A stretch of DNA of 64,000 nucleotides from Streptomyces cynarae (GTDB lineage: Bacteria > Actinomycetota > Actinomycetes > Streptomycetales > Streptomycetaceae), in NCBI RefSeq assembly GCF_025642135.1, contig NZ_CP106793.1, forward strand, positions 2,649,001-2,713,000. Direction: 5' to 3'. Under the pieces are notes generated by a model. The model saw only the letters and a list, made by a program, of their open reading frames with translations, was not told where the DNA came from and did not search any database. Made by a program: the position numbers and the translations under genes. This document shows positions 17,808 to 27,655 of the stretch, piece by piece. Positions within the stretch are counted from its first letter, which is position 1; each line of letters opens with the position of its first letter.

Positions 17808-18622
17808 GCGCCACCACGTTGACCGCACCCGCCGCCCCGGTCTCCGAAGGCCGTATCGGACTGCGCGCCAACCTGCGTCACATCGGCGCGCTGGTCCGCC
17901 GCAATCTGTTGTGGATCCGGCAGGACCCGGAGTCGATGTTCGACGCGATCCTGTTCCCGGTCATCTTCTGCCTGCTGTTCGTGTTCGTCTTCGGCGGCGC
18001 GATCGCGGGCACCCACAACCGGCACGCGTACGTCAACTACGTGGTCCCGGGCCTGATGGCGATGATGGGCATGAACATCGCACAGGGCGTGGGCACCGGG
18101 TTCAACGAGGACTTCCACAAGGGCGTGATGGACCGCTTCCGGTCCCTGCCGATCAGCCGCGCCTCCGTCCTGGTCGCGAAGATCACGGTGGAGCTCGGGC
18201 GGATGCTGTTCGCCACTGCGGTTCTGCTCACGGTGGGCTTCATGCTCGGACTGTCGGTGTCGAACGTCCCGGGCCTGTTCGCGGCGATCGGCCTGTCGGT
18301 GCTCTTCGGGTTCGGGATCATGTGGATCTTCCTGACCCTGGGCGTGGTGCTGAAGAGCGCCCAGGCCGTCCAAGGGATGGGGTTTCTCGTGCTGATGCCG
18401 CTGCAGTTCGGTTCGTCGATCTTCGCCCCGACCAGCACCATGCCGGGCTGGCTGCAGGCGTTCACCGACTACAACCCGCTGTCGACGCTCGCGGACGCCG
18501 CGCGGGGTCTGATGAACGGGGGTCCGGTCGCCCACAGCGTGCTGATGACCCTCGCCTGGTCGGCCGTCCTCACGCTGGTCATGGCGCCGATCGCCATCCG
18601 CAAGTTCAACAACAAGAGCTGA
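17804..18622 (+). CDS. ABC exporter permease (DrrB-like, ABC-2 type)
   Basis: 272 residues with six predicted helices. The ABC-2 membrane domain is recognised by VRRNLLWIRQDPESMFDAILFPV, NYVVPGLMAMMG and the conserved TDYNPLSTLADAARGLM near the C-terminus. It forms the export channel with the preceding ATPase, to which it is translationally coupled. Substrate unknown. Confidence 0.94.
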   Translation: MSATTLTAPAAPVSEGRIGLRANLRHIGALVRRNLLWIRQDPESMFDAILFPVIFCLLFVFVFGGAIAGTHNRHAYVNYVVPGLMAMMGMNIAQGVGTGFNEDFHKGVMDRFRSLPISRASVLVAKITVELGRMLFATAVLLTVGFMLGLSVSNVPGLFAAIGLSVLFGFGIMWIFLTLGVVLKSAQAVQGMGFLVLMPLQFGSSIFAPTSTMPGWLQAFTDYNPLSTLADAARGLMNGGPVAHSVLMTLAWSAVLTLVMAPIAIRKFNNKS

Positions 18623-18650
18623 CGCCCGGCACGGGCGCAGCCGGTCCGCG

Positions 18651-21600
18651 TCACACGAGGGCGGCGGCCTCCTCCAGAGTGAGGCCGCCGCCCTCCACGT
18701 ACGCGGCCTCGTAGGCCGGGTCGCCCAGCGCGGCCCGGGCGCCCGCCTCCGCCCTGGCGCGTGCCTCGAGCTCCGCGGGTGCCCGGACGTGGCCGGGCGG
18801 CAGCAGCCCGTCGGCGGCGGCCACGCACCGGGCCGCGTCCCCGGCGCGACGCCCGCCGTCCACGCCGGCGAGCGCGATCGCCGCGGTCACCAGATGCACG
18901 GAGGCCATGTGCGGCGCGATCATCCGGCTCATCCGGTCCCCGGCCCGCGCGAGCCCCGTGCGCACCTTGACGAGCGCCTCCTCGTACCGCTCTTCGACGG
19001 TGTCCAGCCAGGCGTCGATGCCGATCACGAGCCCCTCGAAGACCGGAAAGGTGATGGCCTGGAACTCCTCGCGCACCGCCCGCAGTTGTTCGCGCGCCTC
19101 GGCCACGCGGTCGGTACGGCCGAGCCACATCGCGAGGAACAGCCGCGCGGCCGGCAGCGCGTCGTACACCACGCCCCGGCGGTCTTCGATCACCTCGCGC
19201 AGCAGCCGTTCACCCCGCTCGGCGTCCCCGGCGTCCAGCAGCACGCTGCCGAGGCGGGCGCCGAGCACGGCCATCTGGGAGCGGGCGCCGAGCTGTTCGG
19301 CGTAACGCCGCGCGGCCTCGTAGTCCGCGGCGGCGAGCAGGTAGTCACCGCGGCGTTCGTTGGCCTCGCCACGGGCGGACAGGGCCTCGGCCGCGCCCCA
19401 GGCGTCGCCGAGGCGGATGAAGATCTCCAGTGCCTCGTCCGCGTCCTGGGTCGCGTCGCCCGTCCAGTCGGTGCGGTTGGAGAGGAGATTGGCGCGCACC
19501 TGAAGGGTCTGGGCCAGCTCCCAGGCGTGGCCGAGGGCGCGGCAGGTGCGCACGGCCTCGTCCATGACCACGCGGACGCGGTCCATGTCGGCGGTGAGCA
19601 GGACGGCGAAGAACCACAGGAACCCGGGCACCCGGCAGGTCTGCGGCTGCCCGGGCCGGTAGGTCTCGCTGATGACGCGCAGCTTCGCCTTGGCCTCGGG
19701 TGTCTCCCACGCCTGGATGTCCATGTCCATGCAGGCGAGGTGGACGAGATGCGCGTCGCGGCGGGCCTCGTCGAGGACCTCGGGGCGCATCGGCGGTGGG
19801 CTGTCGATGGGCCGATCGAGCAGGTCCGGCACCGGACGCGCGGGCGAGGTGAACGGGTCGGGGCCGAGCGCCATGACGGCGGTCGACCAGGTGCGGGCCT
19901 CGGTGCGCAGGTCCCGCATCTGCCAGTACCAGCACAACGAGAGCAACAGGCACAACGCCTCCTGCTCGTCGCGGGCGGCGACGGCGCGGCGCAGCGCGGT
20001 GCGCAGGTTCTCGTACTCCAGCTGGAGCCGTGCGACCGCCGCAGGCTGCCGCGAGGAGCGCAGCAACGGGTCGGTGGTGCGGGCCAGTTCACGGTAGTAC
20101 GTGAGGTGGGCGCGCTCGGTGCCGGGGCGTTCGCCGGACTCCTCGAGCCGCTCCCCCGCGTACTCGGCGACCGTCTCGAGAAGCCGGTAGCGCATCTCGC
20201 CGTCGCCCGAAGGGGCGGCCACGACGAGGGACTTGTCGACGAGCGAGCCGAGTGCCTCCAGTGCGGCGGGCCCGCACACGGCCTCGGCGGCGGTCAGGTC
20301 GCAGCCGCCGGAGAAGACGGACAGCCGGCGCAGCACCGCACGTTCGTCCTCGTCGAGGAGGTCCCAGGACCAGTCGACGACGGCCCGCAGCGTCTGCTGG
20401 CGGGGCAGCACGGTGCGGCTGCCGGAGGTCAGCAGCCGGAAGCGGTCGTCGAGCCGGTCGGCGATCTGGCGCGGGGTGAGCATGCGGAGGCGGGCGGCCG
20501 CCAGTTCGATGGCGAGGGGCAGCCCGTCGAGGCGGCGGCAGATCTCGGCGGCGGCCTCGGGGTCGTCCTCGACGCGGAAGCCGGGCCGGGCGGCGGCGCC
20601 GCGGTCGGCGAGCAGTTCCAGGGCGTACGGCTGCGGCAGCGGCTCGACGGGGCGCAGCACCTCCCCGGGGACGCCGAGGGGTTCCCGGCTGGTGGCGAGG
20701 ACCGTCAGGCCGGGGCAGCGTTCGAGCAGGTGCGCGACGAGGTGGGCGGCGGCGTCCACGACGTGCTCGCAGTTGTCGAGGATGAGCAGCATGCGGCGCC
20801 GGGCGCAGTGCTCGGCGAGCCGGACGAGGGGGTCGTCGTGCCGGTCGGCGACGGCACGCATCTCCTCGGCGCCGGCGCCGCGCAGCACGGTCTCGCGCGC
20901 GCCGACGGCGGTGAGCACGGCCTCGGGCACGGCCTCGGGGTCGTCGACGGGCGCGAGTTCGGCCAGCCACACGCCGTCCCGCAGTTCGTGCGCCACGGTC
21001 TCGGCGGCCTCCTGCGACAGCCGCGTCTTTCCCGCGCCACCGGGCCCGAGCAGGGTGACGAGCCTGGCGTGGGCGAGGTCACCGCGAAGGGCGTCGATGT
21101 CGGCGTCGCGCCCGACGAAGGAGGTGAGCCGGGCGCGGAGGTTGCCGGGAGGTGGGGGTGCGGCGGGGCTGCCGCCGTGGGACGGGGGCGTGGTGGGCGC
21201 GGTGCTGGGGACACGCAGCAACTCCTCGTGGAGCGCGCGCAGTTCGGGTCCCGGGTCGGAGCCCAGCCGGTCGGCCAGCAGCTGCCGTACGTCCTCGTAG
21301 GCGGCCAGGGCCTGAGCCGGGCGGCCCGCGTCCCGCAGGGCGCGCAGGCGCAGCGCCTGGAGGGGTTCGTCCAGGGGGTGCAGGTCGCACAGGGCGGTCA
21401 GCTCGGGCAGGTGCTGCTCGCCGTGGCCGAGGGCGAGCCCGGCGGTGAGGCGGGCGCGGCGCGCGTCGAGGCGGCGGGTCTCCCAGCGGGCCGCCTCGGC
21501 GGTGCGGTCGGGCAGGTCGGCGAGGGCGGGGCCGCGCCACAGGGCGAGGGCGTCGTCCAGCACGACCGCCGCCTTCGCGGGGTCGCCGTCGGCCAGTGCG

Positions 21601-21925
21601 CGCAGGCCCTCCCCTGCGAGCCGCTCGAACCGGTGCAGGTCGACGTCGTCCGGCGCGGCGGCCAGCCGGTAGCCGCCGTCCACGGACTCCACGGCGTCCG
21701 CACCGAGCGTCCGGCGCAGCCGCCCGACCAGCGCCTGCAGGGCGCCGGGGGCGTCGGCGGGCGGGTCGCCGTCCCACACCTCGTCGACGAGCAGGGCGGC
21801 CGGCACGGCCCGGCCGCCCGCAGCGCGAGCACGGTCAGCAAGGCACGCAGCCGCGCCCCGCCGACGGACAGCGGCGTGCCGTCGGAGCGGAGTGCCTGGG
21901 TGGTACCGAGAAGGCGATAGCGCAC
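18651..21925 (-). CDS. AfsR-like regulator (BTAD + NB-ARC + TPR), frameshifted near the 5' end
   Basis: About 1,090 residues when the frame is joined. The N-terminus starts at GTG 21925 (RYRLLGTTQALRSDG, GGARLRALLTVLALRA), with GGAGAG upstream. It has the winged-helix form of an OmpR-type SARP DNA-binding domain. At about 21811-21820 the signal passes to another frame (AVPAALLVDEVWDG), as if one G were missing from a GGG run. After this come the bacterial transcriptional activation domain (DLHRFERLAGEGL to LRALHEELLRV), the ATPase P-loop LGPGGAGKTRL with ILDNCEHV, and a TPR-rich C-terminal half. The family integrates ATP-driven signals to activate target promoters. Whether the frameshift is real or a sequence error cannot be told here. 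It converges on the DrrAB-type exporter. Confidence 0.85.
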
Positions 21926-22077
21926 GGTTCATTCTCTCCGCCACCGTCACCGCGGGTCACGGGGTTTCCACCTGGCGCGGCGCGGGCACCGGAACTCGGC
22001 CCCTCGGGCGAGACGTTTTCCCGCTGCGCCCGGTACGGTCGGGCCGTCGCCGTATGTGTACGAGTTCAGGGAGACCC

Positions 22078-22878
22078 ATGACCACCGCCGCCGCCCGGCG
22101 CAGTGACCGCAGGATCAGTCCCGTGTTCATCGGGATTCTGGCCGTGACGGCGGTCACCGGCTGGGCCACCTGGAGCGGGTTCGCCGAGCAGCCCGGCGTA
22201 GCCGTGTTCCTGTTCGTGACGGCCGCCTGGGTGGTCTCCCTGTGCCTGCACGAGTACGCGCACGCCCGCACCGCCCTGCACAGCGGCGACATCTCGGTCG
22301 GCGCGAAGGGCTACCTCACGCTGAACCCGCTGAAGTACACGCACGCCCTGCTGAGCATCGTGCTGCCGGTGGTCTTCGTGATCATGGGCGGGATCGGTCT
22401 GCCGGGCGGCGCGGTGTTCATCGAGCGGGGCCGTATCCGGGGCCGCTGGCGGCACAGCCTGATCTCGGCCGCGGGCCCGCTGACGAACGTGGTGTTCGCG
22501 GCGCTCCTGACGGCCCCGTTCTGGCTGGGTGCGCTGGACGGGGTGCCGCGGGACTTCCGGTTCGCCCTCGCCTTCCTCGCCCTGCTGGAGGTCTCGGCGA
22601 CGATCCTGAACTTCCTGCCGGTGCCCGGCCTGGACGGCTACGGCATTCTGGAGCCCTGGCTGCCGTACAGCGTCCGGCGCCAGGTGGAGCCGTTCGCGCC
22701 GTTCGGCCTGCTGTTCGTGTTCGCGCTGCTGTGGGTGCCGTCGGTCAACAGCGCGTTCTTCGACGTGATCGACACCATCCTGAACGCCCTGGGCATCGGC
22801 GACTTCGACCGGTACTGCGGTCAGGAGCTGTACCGCTTCTGGCAGGGCACCAACGAGTTCTGCTCGGTCAGCCCGTGA
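22078..22878 (+). CDS. M50-family membrane metalloprotease (site-2 protease type)
   Basis: 266 residues with about five to six helices. The zinc site HEYAHA lies in the second helix, and the second metal-ligand motif appears as NFLPVPGLDGYGI in a late helix. These are the hallmarks of site-2 proteases, which cleave substrates within the membrane. It lacks PDZ or CBS domains, so it is a minimal form. GGGAGA precedes the start. The last 11 bases overlap the end of a small gene on the other strand. Substrate unknown. Confidence 0.88.
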   Translation: MTTAAARRSDRRISPVFIGILAVTAVTGWATWSGFAEQPGVAVFLFVTAAWVVSLCLHEYAHARTALHSGDISVGAKGYLTLNPLKYTHALLSIVLPVVFVIMGGIGLPGGAVFIERGRIRGRWRHSLISAAGPLTNVVFAALLTAPFWLGALDGVPRDFRFALAFLALLEVSATILNFLPVPGLDGYGILEPWLPYSVRRQVEPFAPFGLLFVFALLWVPSVNSAFFDVIDTILNALGIGDFDRYCGQELYRFWQGTNEFCSVSP

Positions 22879-23062
22879 CGGACTTCGTCCCGTCCGAACG
22901 GCCCGCGCGTCCGCGCTTGAAGTAGTACCAGGTCATGTTGGACGACACGCCCGCGAGCAGGATCCACACGATGCCGAGCCAGCTGCCCTGGACGAAGGAG
23001 ACGACGGCCGCGGCCACGGAGAGGACGCAGACGGCGAGGGCGTAGAGGGCTAGGCGGGGCAT
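22868..23062 (-). CDS. Small two-helix membrane protein
   Basis: 64 residues: two hydrophobic helices (LALYALAVCVLSVAAAVVSFV and IVWILLAGVSSNMTWYYF) and a basic, hydrophilic tail. AGGAG lies 11 bases before the ATG. It is tail-to-tail with the M50 protease gene, overlapping it by 11 bases. No named family is recognised. The start could extend to a GTG at 23089 with no better ribosome site. Confidence 0.65.
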   Translation of the reverse strand: MPRLALYALAVCVLSVAAAVVSFVQGSWLGIVWILLAGVSSNMTWYYFKRGRAGRSDGTKSVTG

Positions 23063-23146
23063 GGGTTCGGCTCTCCTGTCGGGGGACACTGCTCGGAATG
23101 CTCGCAGTGCTCGGAACTGCTTCGCCGACCAGTGTCCCCCATCGGG

Positions 23147-23851
23147 TCACACGTCCGTGATCCGGAGACCGGCGTGTGCCTTGTACCGCCGGTTGACGGA
23201 GATCAGGTTCGCCACCAGCGACTCCACCTGGTGGGCGTTGCGCAGCCGGCCGGCGAAGATGCCGCGCATGCCGGGGATGCGTCCGGCCAGCGCCTGCACG
23301 ATCTCCACATCGGCCCGCTCCTCACCGAGGACCATGACGTCCGTGTCGATCTGCTCGACCTCCGGGTCCTCCAGGAGGACGGCGGACAGGTGGTGGAAGG
23401 CGGCGGTGACCCGCGACTCGGGCAGCAGAGCGGCGGCCTGCTCGGCGGCGCTGCCCTCCTCCGGCTTCAGCGCGTAGGCGCCCTTCTTGTCGAAGCCGAG
23501 CGGGTTGACACAGTCGACGACGAGCTTGCCGGCCAGCTCCTCGCGCAGCGACTCGAGCAGCGGGCCGTGGCCCTCCCAGGGCACGGCGACGATCACGATG
23601 TCGCTGCGCCGCGCGGTCTCGGCGTTGTCGGCCCCCTCGATGCCGTGGCCGATCTCCCGGGCGGCGTTCTGCGCGCGCTCCGCGGCACGGGAGCCGATGA
23701 TCACCTTCTGGCCGGCCCGGGCGAGCCGGTAGGCGAGGCCCTTGCCCTGCGGCCCGGTGCCGCCGAGCACGCCGACGACGTGTCCGGAGACGTCGGGGAG
23801 GTCCCAGGGGTCCTTGGCGGGGGCCTTGGGTGCACTGTCGGTAGAGGTCAT
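23147..23851 (-). CDS. npdG: F420-dependent NADP+ reductase
   Basis: 234 residues. An N-terminal Rossmann motif binds NADP (VGVLGGTGPQGKGLAYRLA, then IGSRAAERA). It continues with IVIVAVPWEGH, VVDCVNPL and AFHHLSAVLL, all typical of F420H2:NADP oxidoreductase. It exchanges hydride between coenzyme F420 and NADP in the cytosol and supplies reduced F420 for actinobacterial redox enzymes. It stands alone with a well-separated upstream neighbour. Confidence 0.93.
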   Translation of the reverse strand: MTSTDSAPKAPAKDPWDLPDVSGHVVGVLGGTGPQGKGLAYRLARAGQKVIIGSRAAERAQNAAREIGHGIEGADNAETARRSDIVIVAVPWEGHGPLLESLREELAGKLVVDCVNPLGFDKKGAYALKPEEGSAAEQAAALLPESRVTAAFHHLSAVLLEDPEVEQIDTDVMVLGEERADVEIVQALAGRIPGMRGIFAGRLRNAHQVESLVANLISVNRRYKAHAGLRITDV

Positions 23852-24053
23852 GGGCCGACTCTACGTGCGCCCCGGCCGGCCGCGCCGCTCAGGTGAGGGC
23901 CGTCCCGGGATCCGACGGAAGGTGCCCCTCCGGAGGGCCGGCGGCGGTGGGCGGTGGTGCGTCTGCGGCCGGTGGTCCCGATCGTCCCCGGGTCGGGGGA
24001 ATTCGGGGGGAACACCCGCTCCCCAGGGGCCGTTTGCGGCAGGATGCCTGCGT

Positions 24054-24656
24054 ATGGACGCCGTACGGGTCGCCTTGCTGCGGGAAGTGCTCGCCGGGAC
24101 CGAGTGGCCGGTCGCCACGCGGCGGTTCGCGGGGGCGCTGCGCGGGTCCGTGGTGTCGCACGGGGGCGGACTGCTGCTCGTGGGCACTCAGGAGTACGAG
24201 CCGTGGCACCTGGCGGCGCACCTGGCCGACGAGGCGGCCTGGTCCGGGACCCCGGAGCTGTCCCCGACGCTGGTGCGGCACGCGGCGCGGGCCTCGGACC
24301 CGGCGCACCTGGCGGTGGGGCCGGGACGGCTGTCGGCGGCGCGGCGCGGGGAGACACTGCTGGTGGTGTCGCCCGCCGCGCCGGGGGCGGGGCTGCTGGA
24401 GCGGGTCCACGACGCGCGGCGGGCCGGGGCGACGGTGCTGGCGCTGGACGCCGGGGACCCGGACCTGACGGCTCTGGCACACGAGTCGCTGACGGTGCCC
24501 GCGGAGACGGATCTGGACCTGGACACGGTGCAGCACCTGGTGAGCGCCGCGGCCGGGGAGAACCGGCTGCCGGCTCCACGGGGCCGCCGCCGCTTCAGGG
24601 ACCGTCTGTCCCGGCTGGCGGAGCAGCTGACGGAGCCGCCGCCGGCGCGGTGGTAG
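24054..24656 (+). CDS. Conserved actinobacterial protein of unknown function
   Basis: 200 residues, Ala/Gly/Leu-rich, soluble, no signal peptide. The central part ([31 protein letters not shown]) alternates strand and helix like a SIS or Rossmann-type fold, with HESLTVP resembling the end of a SIS domain. I do not assign a function. The basic C-terminus ([16 protein letters not shown]) may be amphipathic. The ATG at 24054 lies between two well-known genes and reads as genuine coding by codon use. Confidence 0.7.
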   Translation: MDAVRVALLREVLAGTEWPVATRRFAGALRGSVVSHGGGLLLVGTQEYEPWHLAAHLADEAAWSGTPELSPTLVRHAARASDPAHLAVGPGRLSAARRGETLLVVSPAAPGAGLLERVHDARRAGATVLALDAGDPDLTALAHESLTVPAETDLDLDTVQHLVSAAAGENRLPAPRGRRRFRDRLSRLAEQLTEPPPARW

Positions 24657-24777
24657 CCGGCGGGAGACCCGGTTGCCCCGGGCGCCGGGCGGTGGGCACC
24701 CACCCGCCCGAAAGGCGAACGGGTGGGGGCCTCCTGTCTCCGCCGGGCAGCGGCGGAGGCGGTGCGTGAGCCTCCGG

Positions 24778-24910
24778 CTCAGTCCCCATGCCGCTCCGCG
24801 GGAGCCCCCGGCTCAGTCCCCATGCCGCTCCGCGGGAGCCCCCGGGCTCAGTCCCCATGCCGCTCCGCGAACCCGGGACTCAGTCCCCCTCCCGTTCCGC
24901 CGGAGGCGCG
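24778..24910. repeat. Four tandem 32-35-base repeats at a gene 3' end
   Basis: Copies of a unit beginning CTCAGTCCCCATGCCGCTCC start at 24778, 24812, 24847 and 24879; the last is diverged and contains the stop region of the leftward small gene. The array looks like successive duplication of that gene's 3' end. Confidence 0.85.
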
Positions 24911-25110
24911 TCGTGCCAGCGCGGGTCCGTCTCCCACTCGACGTTCCGCTCCCGTGCCGTCTCCATCGCGTGTTCCGCCTCCTGACGGGACGCGTACGGG
25001 CCGAAACGGTCCTTCGCGGGGCAGTCCGGGCCCTCCTCGACCTTCTGGTGGACCAGGCAGTAGTACCACTCGCCCGGCTTTCCGACCGTACGCTTCCTGA
25101 ACAGCGCCAT
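24880..25110 (-). CDS. Small conserved hypothetical protein
   Basis: 76 residues ([18 protein letters not shown] start) with AAAGGAG upstream. The sequence [35 protein letters not shown], with two cysteines and an aromatic-rich first half, resembles short actinobacterial proteins whose [11 protein letters not shown] segment recalls SPOR or DUF1508-like sheets. Function unknown. Its stop lies in the fourth unit of a tandem repeat, so the last residues may vary between strains. It diverges from map. Confidence 0.75.
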   Translation of the reverse strand: MALFRKRTVGKPGEWYYCLVHQKVEEGPDCPAKDRFGPYASRQEAEHAMETARERNVEWETDPRWHDAPPAEREGD

Positions 25111-25170
25111 CGCAGGAGCTCCTTTCACCACGGCCATGGTCCCGCACGGCCGCTGGATAGACTCGCTGGC

Positions 25171-26028
25171 ATGTCTGGCCAGTCGCTGCTCGTACCAGGA
25201 GAGCTGTCTCCCACCCGTTCCGTGCCCGGAAACATCCGCCGCCCCGAGTACGTCGGCAAACCGGCGCCGACCCCGTACACCGGGCCGGAGGTGCAGACCC
25301 CCGAGACCGTCGAGGCGATGCGTCTCGCCGGGCGTATCGCGGCGCGGGCGATGGCCGAGGCGGCGAAGATCGTCGCCCCGGGCGTCACCACGGACGAGCT
25401 GGACCGCGTCGCGCACGAGTACATGTGCGACCACGGCGCCTACCCCTCCACCCTGGGCTACCGCGGGTTCCCCAAGTCGCTGTGCACCTCGATCAACGAG
25501 GTCATCTGCCACGGCATCCCGGACTCCACGGTCCTGCGCGACGGCGACATCATCAACCTCGACGTGACCGCGTACATCGGCGGCGTCCACGGCGACACCA
25601 ACGCCACCTACCTGGTCGGCGACGTCGACGAGGAGTCCCGGCTGCTCGTCGAGCGCACCCGCGAGTCCCTCAACCGTGCCGTCAAGGCCGTCAGGCCCGG
25701 CCGCCAGATCAACGTCATCGGCCGCGTCATCGAGTCGTACGCGAAGCGGTTCGGGTACGGGGTCGTGCGGGACTTCACCGGTCACGGGATCAACTCGTCG
25801 TTCCACTCGGGGCTGATCATCCCGCACTACGACAGCCCGCACGCGACCACGGTGATGCAGCCCGGCATGACCTTCACCATCGAGCCCATGCTCACCCTCG
25901 GCACGCACGAGTACGACATGTGGGACGACGGATGGACGGTCGTCACGAAGGACCGCAAGCGGACCGCGCAGTTCGAGCACACGCTGGTCGTCACGGAGAC
26001 GGGCGCGGAGATCCTCACGCTGCCGTAG
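25171..26028 (+). CDS. map: Methionine aminopeptidase
   Basis: 285 residues. The pita-bread fold metal ligands are visible: Asp in [19 protein letters not shown] (two), His in FTGHGI, Glu in FTIEPML and Glu in AQFEHTLVV, with the substrate His in HYDSPHA. It removes N-terminal methionine from nascent proteins. An N-terminal extension of about 35 residues before the catalytic core ([18 protein letters not shown]) is usual for the actinobacterial isoform. A strong terminator follows. Confidence 0.95.
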   Translation: MSGQSLLVPGELSPTRSVPGNIRRPEYVGKPAPTPYTGPEVQTPETVEAMRLAGRIAARAMAEAAKIVAPGVTTDELDRVAHEYMCDHGAYPSTLGYRGFPKSLCTSINEVICHGIPDSTVLRDGDIINLDVTAYIGGVHGDTNATYLVGDVDEESRLLVERTRESLNRAVKAVRPGRQINVIGRVIESYAKRFGYGVVRDFTGHGINSSFHSGLIIPHYDSPHATTVMQPGMTFTIEPMLTLGTHEYDMWDDGWTVVTKDRKRTAQFEHTLVVTETGAEILTLP

Positions 26029-26045
26029 CCACGCCGCACCCCCCG

Positions 26046-26073
26046 GAGCCCGCTCTGTCCACAGAGCGGGCTC
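26046..26073 (+). terminator. Intrinsic terminator after map
   Basis: A perfect 13-bp stem (GAGCCCGCTCTGT at 26046-26058 and 26061-26073, two-base apparent loop) followed by TTTCG. Confidence 0.85.
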
Positions 26074-26108
26074 TTTCGCGTGGGCCGGGAGCGGATCGCG
26101 GGTAGGAT

Positions 26109-26131
26109 TTTGCCGACAGGATGTCGGCAAA
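26109..26131. promoter_or_regulatory. 23-bp perfect palindrome in the heme oxygenase leader
   Basis: TTTGCCGACA, three bases, then TGTCGGCAAA. It ends 13 bases before the heme oxygenase start, so a bound repressor would block initiation. The right half-site TGTCGGCAA also occurs within the phased repeats at 16711. Confidence 0.7.
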
Positions 26132-26144
26132 CCGCGGAGGCCTC

Positions 26145-26813
26145 ATGAACACCCCGGAGACGGCCGACACGGCCTTCTCGGCGCTCATCCGCGCCGCGTC
26201 ACAGGACGGGCACCGGGAGGCGAACACCTCCGGGTTCATCACCGGACTGCTCGGCGGCAGGCTCGGCGTGGACGCGTACACGCGGTACACGGAGCAGCTG
26301 TGGTTCGTGTACGAGGCCCTGGAGTCCGCCGCCGCCCGGCTGGCGGGCGACCCGGTGGCCGGGCCGTTCCTGCGGCCGGAGCTGTTCCGGCTGACCGCGC
26401 TGGAGCGGGACCTGGCGCATCTGCGCGGACCCGAGTGGCGGGCGCACGTCACGGCGCTGCCCGCGACGCGGACGTACGCGAACCGGGTGCGGGCGTGCGC
26501 CGAAAAGTGGCCCGGCGGATACGTCGCACATCACTACACCCGCTACATGGGCGACCTCGCCGGCGGCCAGATCATCCGCGACATGGCCGAGAGGACATGG
26601 GGCTTCACCCGGAAGGGCGACGGGGTCCGGTTCTATGTGTTCGACGCGATCCCCAACCCGGCGGCGTTCAAGAGGACGTACCGGACCCTCCTGGACGGCA
26701 TCCGGGTCGACGACCTGGAGAAGCAGCGGGTCATCGCCGAGTGCCGGCGGGCGTACACACTCAACACGGCGGTCTTCCGGGCTCTGGGCGAGGAGTTCCC
26801 ACTGAGCGCCTAG
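26145..26813 (+). CDS. Heme oxygenase (biliverdin-producing)
   Basis: 222 residues. The proximal heme His is H23 in QDGHREAN and the distal helix has the Gly-rich kink GDLAGGQII. The conserved YTRYMGDL and FYVFDAIPNPAAFKRTYR are present, as in HmuO/HemO. It opens heme to biliverdin, CO and Fe2+ and so recovers iron. The ATG at 26145 has GGAGG at six bases; an ATG at 26121 lies inside the palindrome and is rejected. No heme transporter is adjacent, but the iron uptake operon starts 0.9 kb away. Confidence 0.93.
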   Translation: MNTPETADTAFSALIRAASQDGHREANTSGFITGLLGGRLGVDAYTRYTEQLWFVYEALESAAARLAGDPVAGPFLRPELFRLTALERDLAHLRGPEWRAHVTALPATRTYANRVRACAEKWPGGYVAHHYTRYMGDLAGGQIIRDMAERTWGFTRKGDGVRFYVFDAIPNPAAFKRTYRTLLDGIRVDDLEKQRVIAECRRAYTLNTAVFRALGEEFPLSA

Positions 26814-26820
26814 CACGGGG

Positions 26821-27510
26821 TCAGCGTTCCAGAAACACCCTGCCCCCGACCTCCACCCACCCCTCCGGCTGCGGCGCCGTCAGGATCTGCGAGCCCGCTC
26901 CCTGGCGGATGTTGAGCGCGCGGCCGAGTCGGGCCGTGAGCAGGAGCGCCGCCGCCCCAGTCGCCTCGTCCTCCCCGATGCCCCCGGTGCAAGCACCGGC
27001 TCCACTGGAGCGGCTGACGCCGCGCTCATCCATTCGGCCAGGGAAGCCTCGGGCGCGGATCCGGCCCGCCGACTCGTCCTCCCACGCCCAGGCGTAGACC
27101 CACTCCCCCAGCGGCGGGACGGCCAGGCCGTCCACCTCCGCGGCCGTCGCGTACTGCCGCAGCGTGCGCGGCGGCGCCCACTCCGGGCGGGCCTCGATCC
27201 AGCTGAACTCGCCGTCCTGACGCGCCCCCACCACACCGGCCGGAGTGACGAGTTCCGGCAGATCGAGCAGCCAGGCCGTGCCCACGCAGGGGTGCCCGGC
27301 GAACGGCAGCCGCAGCGTGGGCGTGTAGATGTCGATGATCCCGCGCTCGGGGTCGTCGACGAACACGGTCTCGCTGAAGCCGAGTTTGGCGGCGAACGTC
27401 TGCCGCTCGTCCCGCCCGGGCATCAGCGAACCGTCCCGGACGACGCCGAGTTCGTTGCCGTAGCCGCCGCTGGGTCCGCAGAAGACGCGCAGCACGTCGT
27501 AGTCAGTCAC
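26821..27510 (-). CDS. PhzF-family isomerase/epimerase-like protein
   Basis: 229 residues from GTG 27510 (TDYDVLRVFCG); a TTG four codons upstream is an alternative. Family marks are GNELGVV, the catalytic Glu region GFSETVFV, TPTLRLPFAGHPCVGTAW and EDEATGAAALLL. PhzF relatives catalyse isomerisation of small metabolites and most genomic members have unknown substrates. An insert (GRMDERGVSRSSGAGACTGG) precedes the EDEATGAAA motif and makes this segment longer than in relatives. It converges on the heme oxygenase gene, 7 bases apart. Confidence 0.85.
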   Translation of the reverse strand: MTDYDVLRVFCGPSGGYGNELGVVRDGSLMPGRDERQTFAAKLGFSETVFVDDPERGIIDIYTPTLRLPFAGHPCVGTAWLLDLPELVTPAGVVGARQDGEFSWIEARPEWAPPRTLRQYATAAEVDGLAVPPLGEWVYAWAWEDESAGRIRARGFPGRMDERGVSRSSGAGACTGGIGEDEATGAAALLLTARLGRALNIRQGAGSQILTAPQPEGWVEVGGRVFLER

Positions 27511-27613
27511 CGGCGCATTCAAACATCACCCGGGGACTCAGGGCGGAGCCCCGAAGACCCCAGTGAGACCTGAATCACGGTCCGGGTGGGTATGGGGCAG
27601 GTAATGCTCAGTT

Positions 27614-27632
27614 AAATTAGGCAAGCCTCACC
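27614..27632 (+). promoter_or_regulatory. Iron box (DmdR1/IdeR type) before efeO
   Basis: TTAGGCAAGCCTCACC matches the DtxR/IdeR-type iron-box consensus TTAGGTTAGGCTNACCTAA in most informative positions. It lies 24 bases upstream of the efeO start, so iron-replete repression of the whole operon is expected. Confidence 0.75.
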
Positions 27633-27655
27633 GAACCGTTCTTCCTGGAGCCTGC

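Noticed and set aside
24778..24910. The 32-35-base tandem array as a CRISPR
   Set aside because: Units abut without unique spacers and one lies in a coding 3' end.
26121..26144. Upstream ATG for heme oxygenase
   Set aside because: It lies inside the 23-bp palindrome and lacks a ribosome site, whereas the ATG at 26145 has GGAGG six bases upstream.
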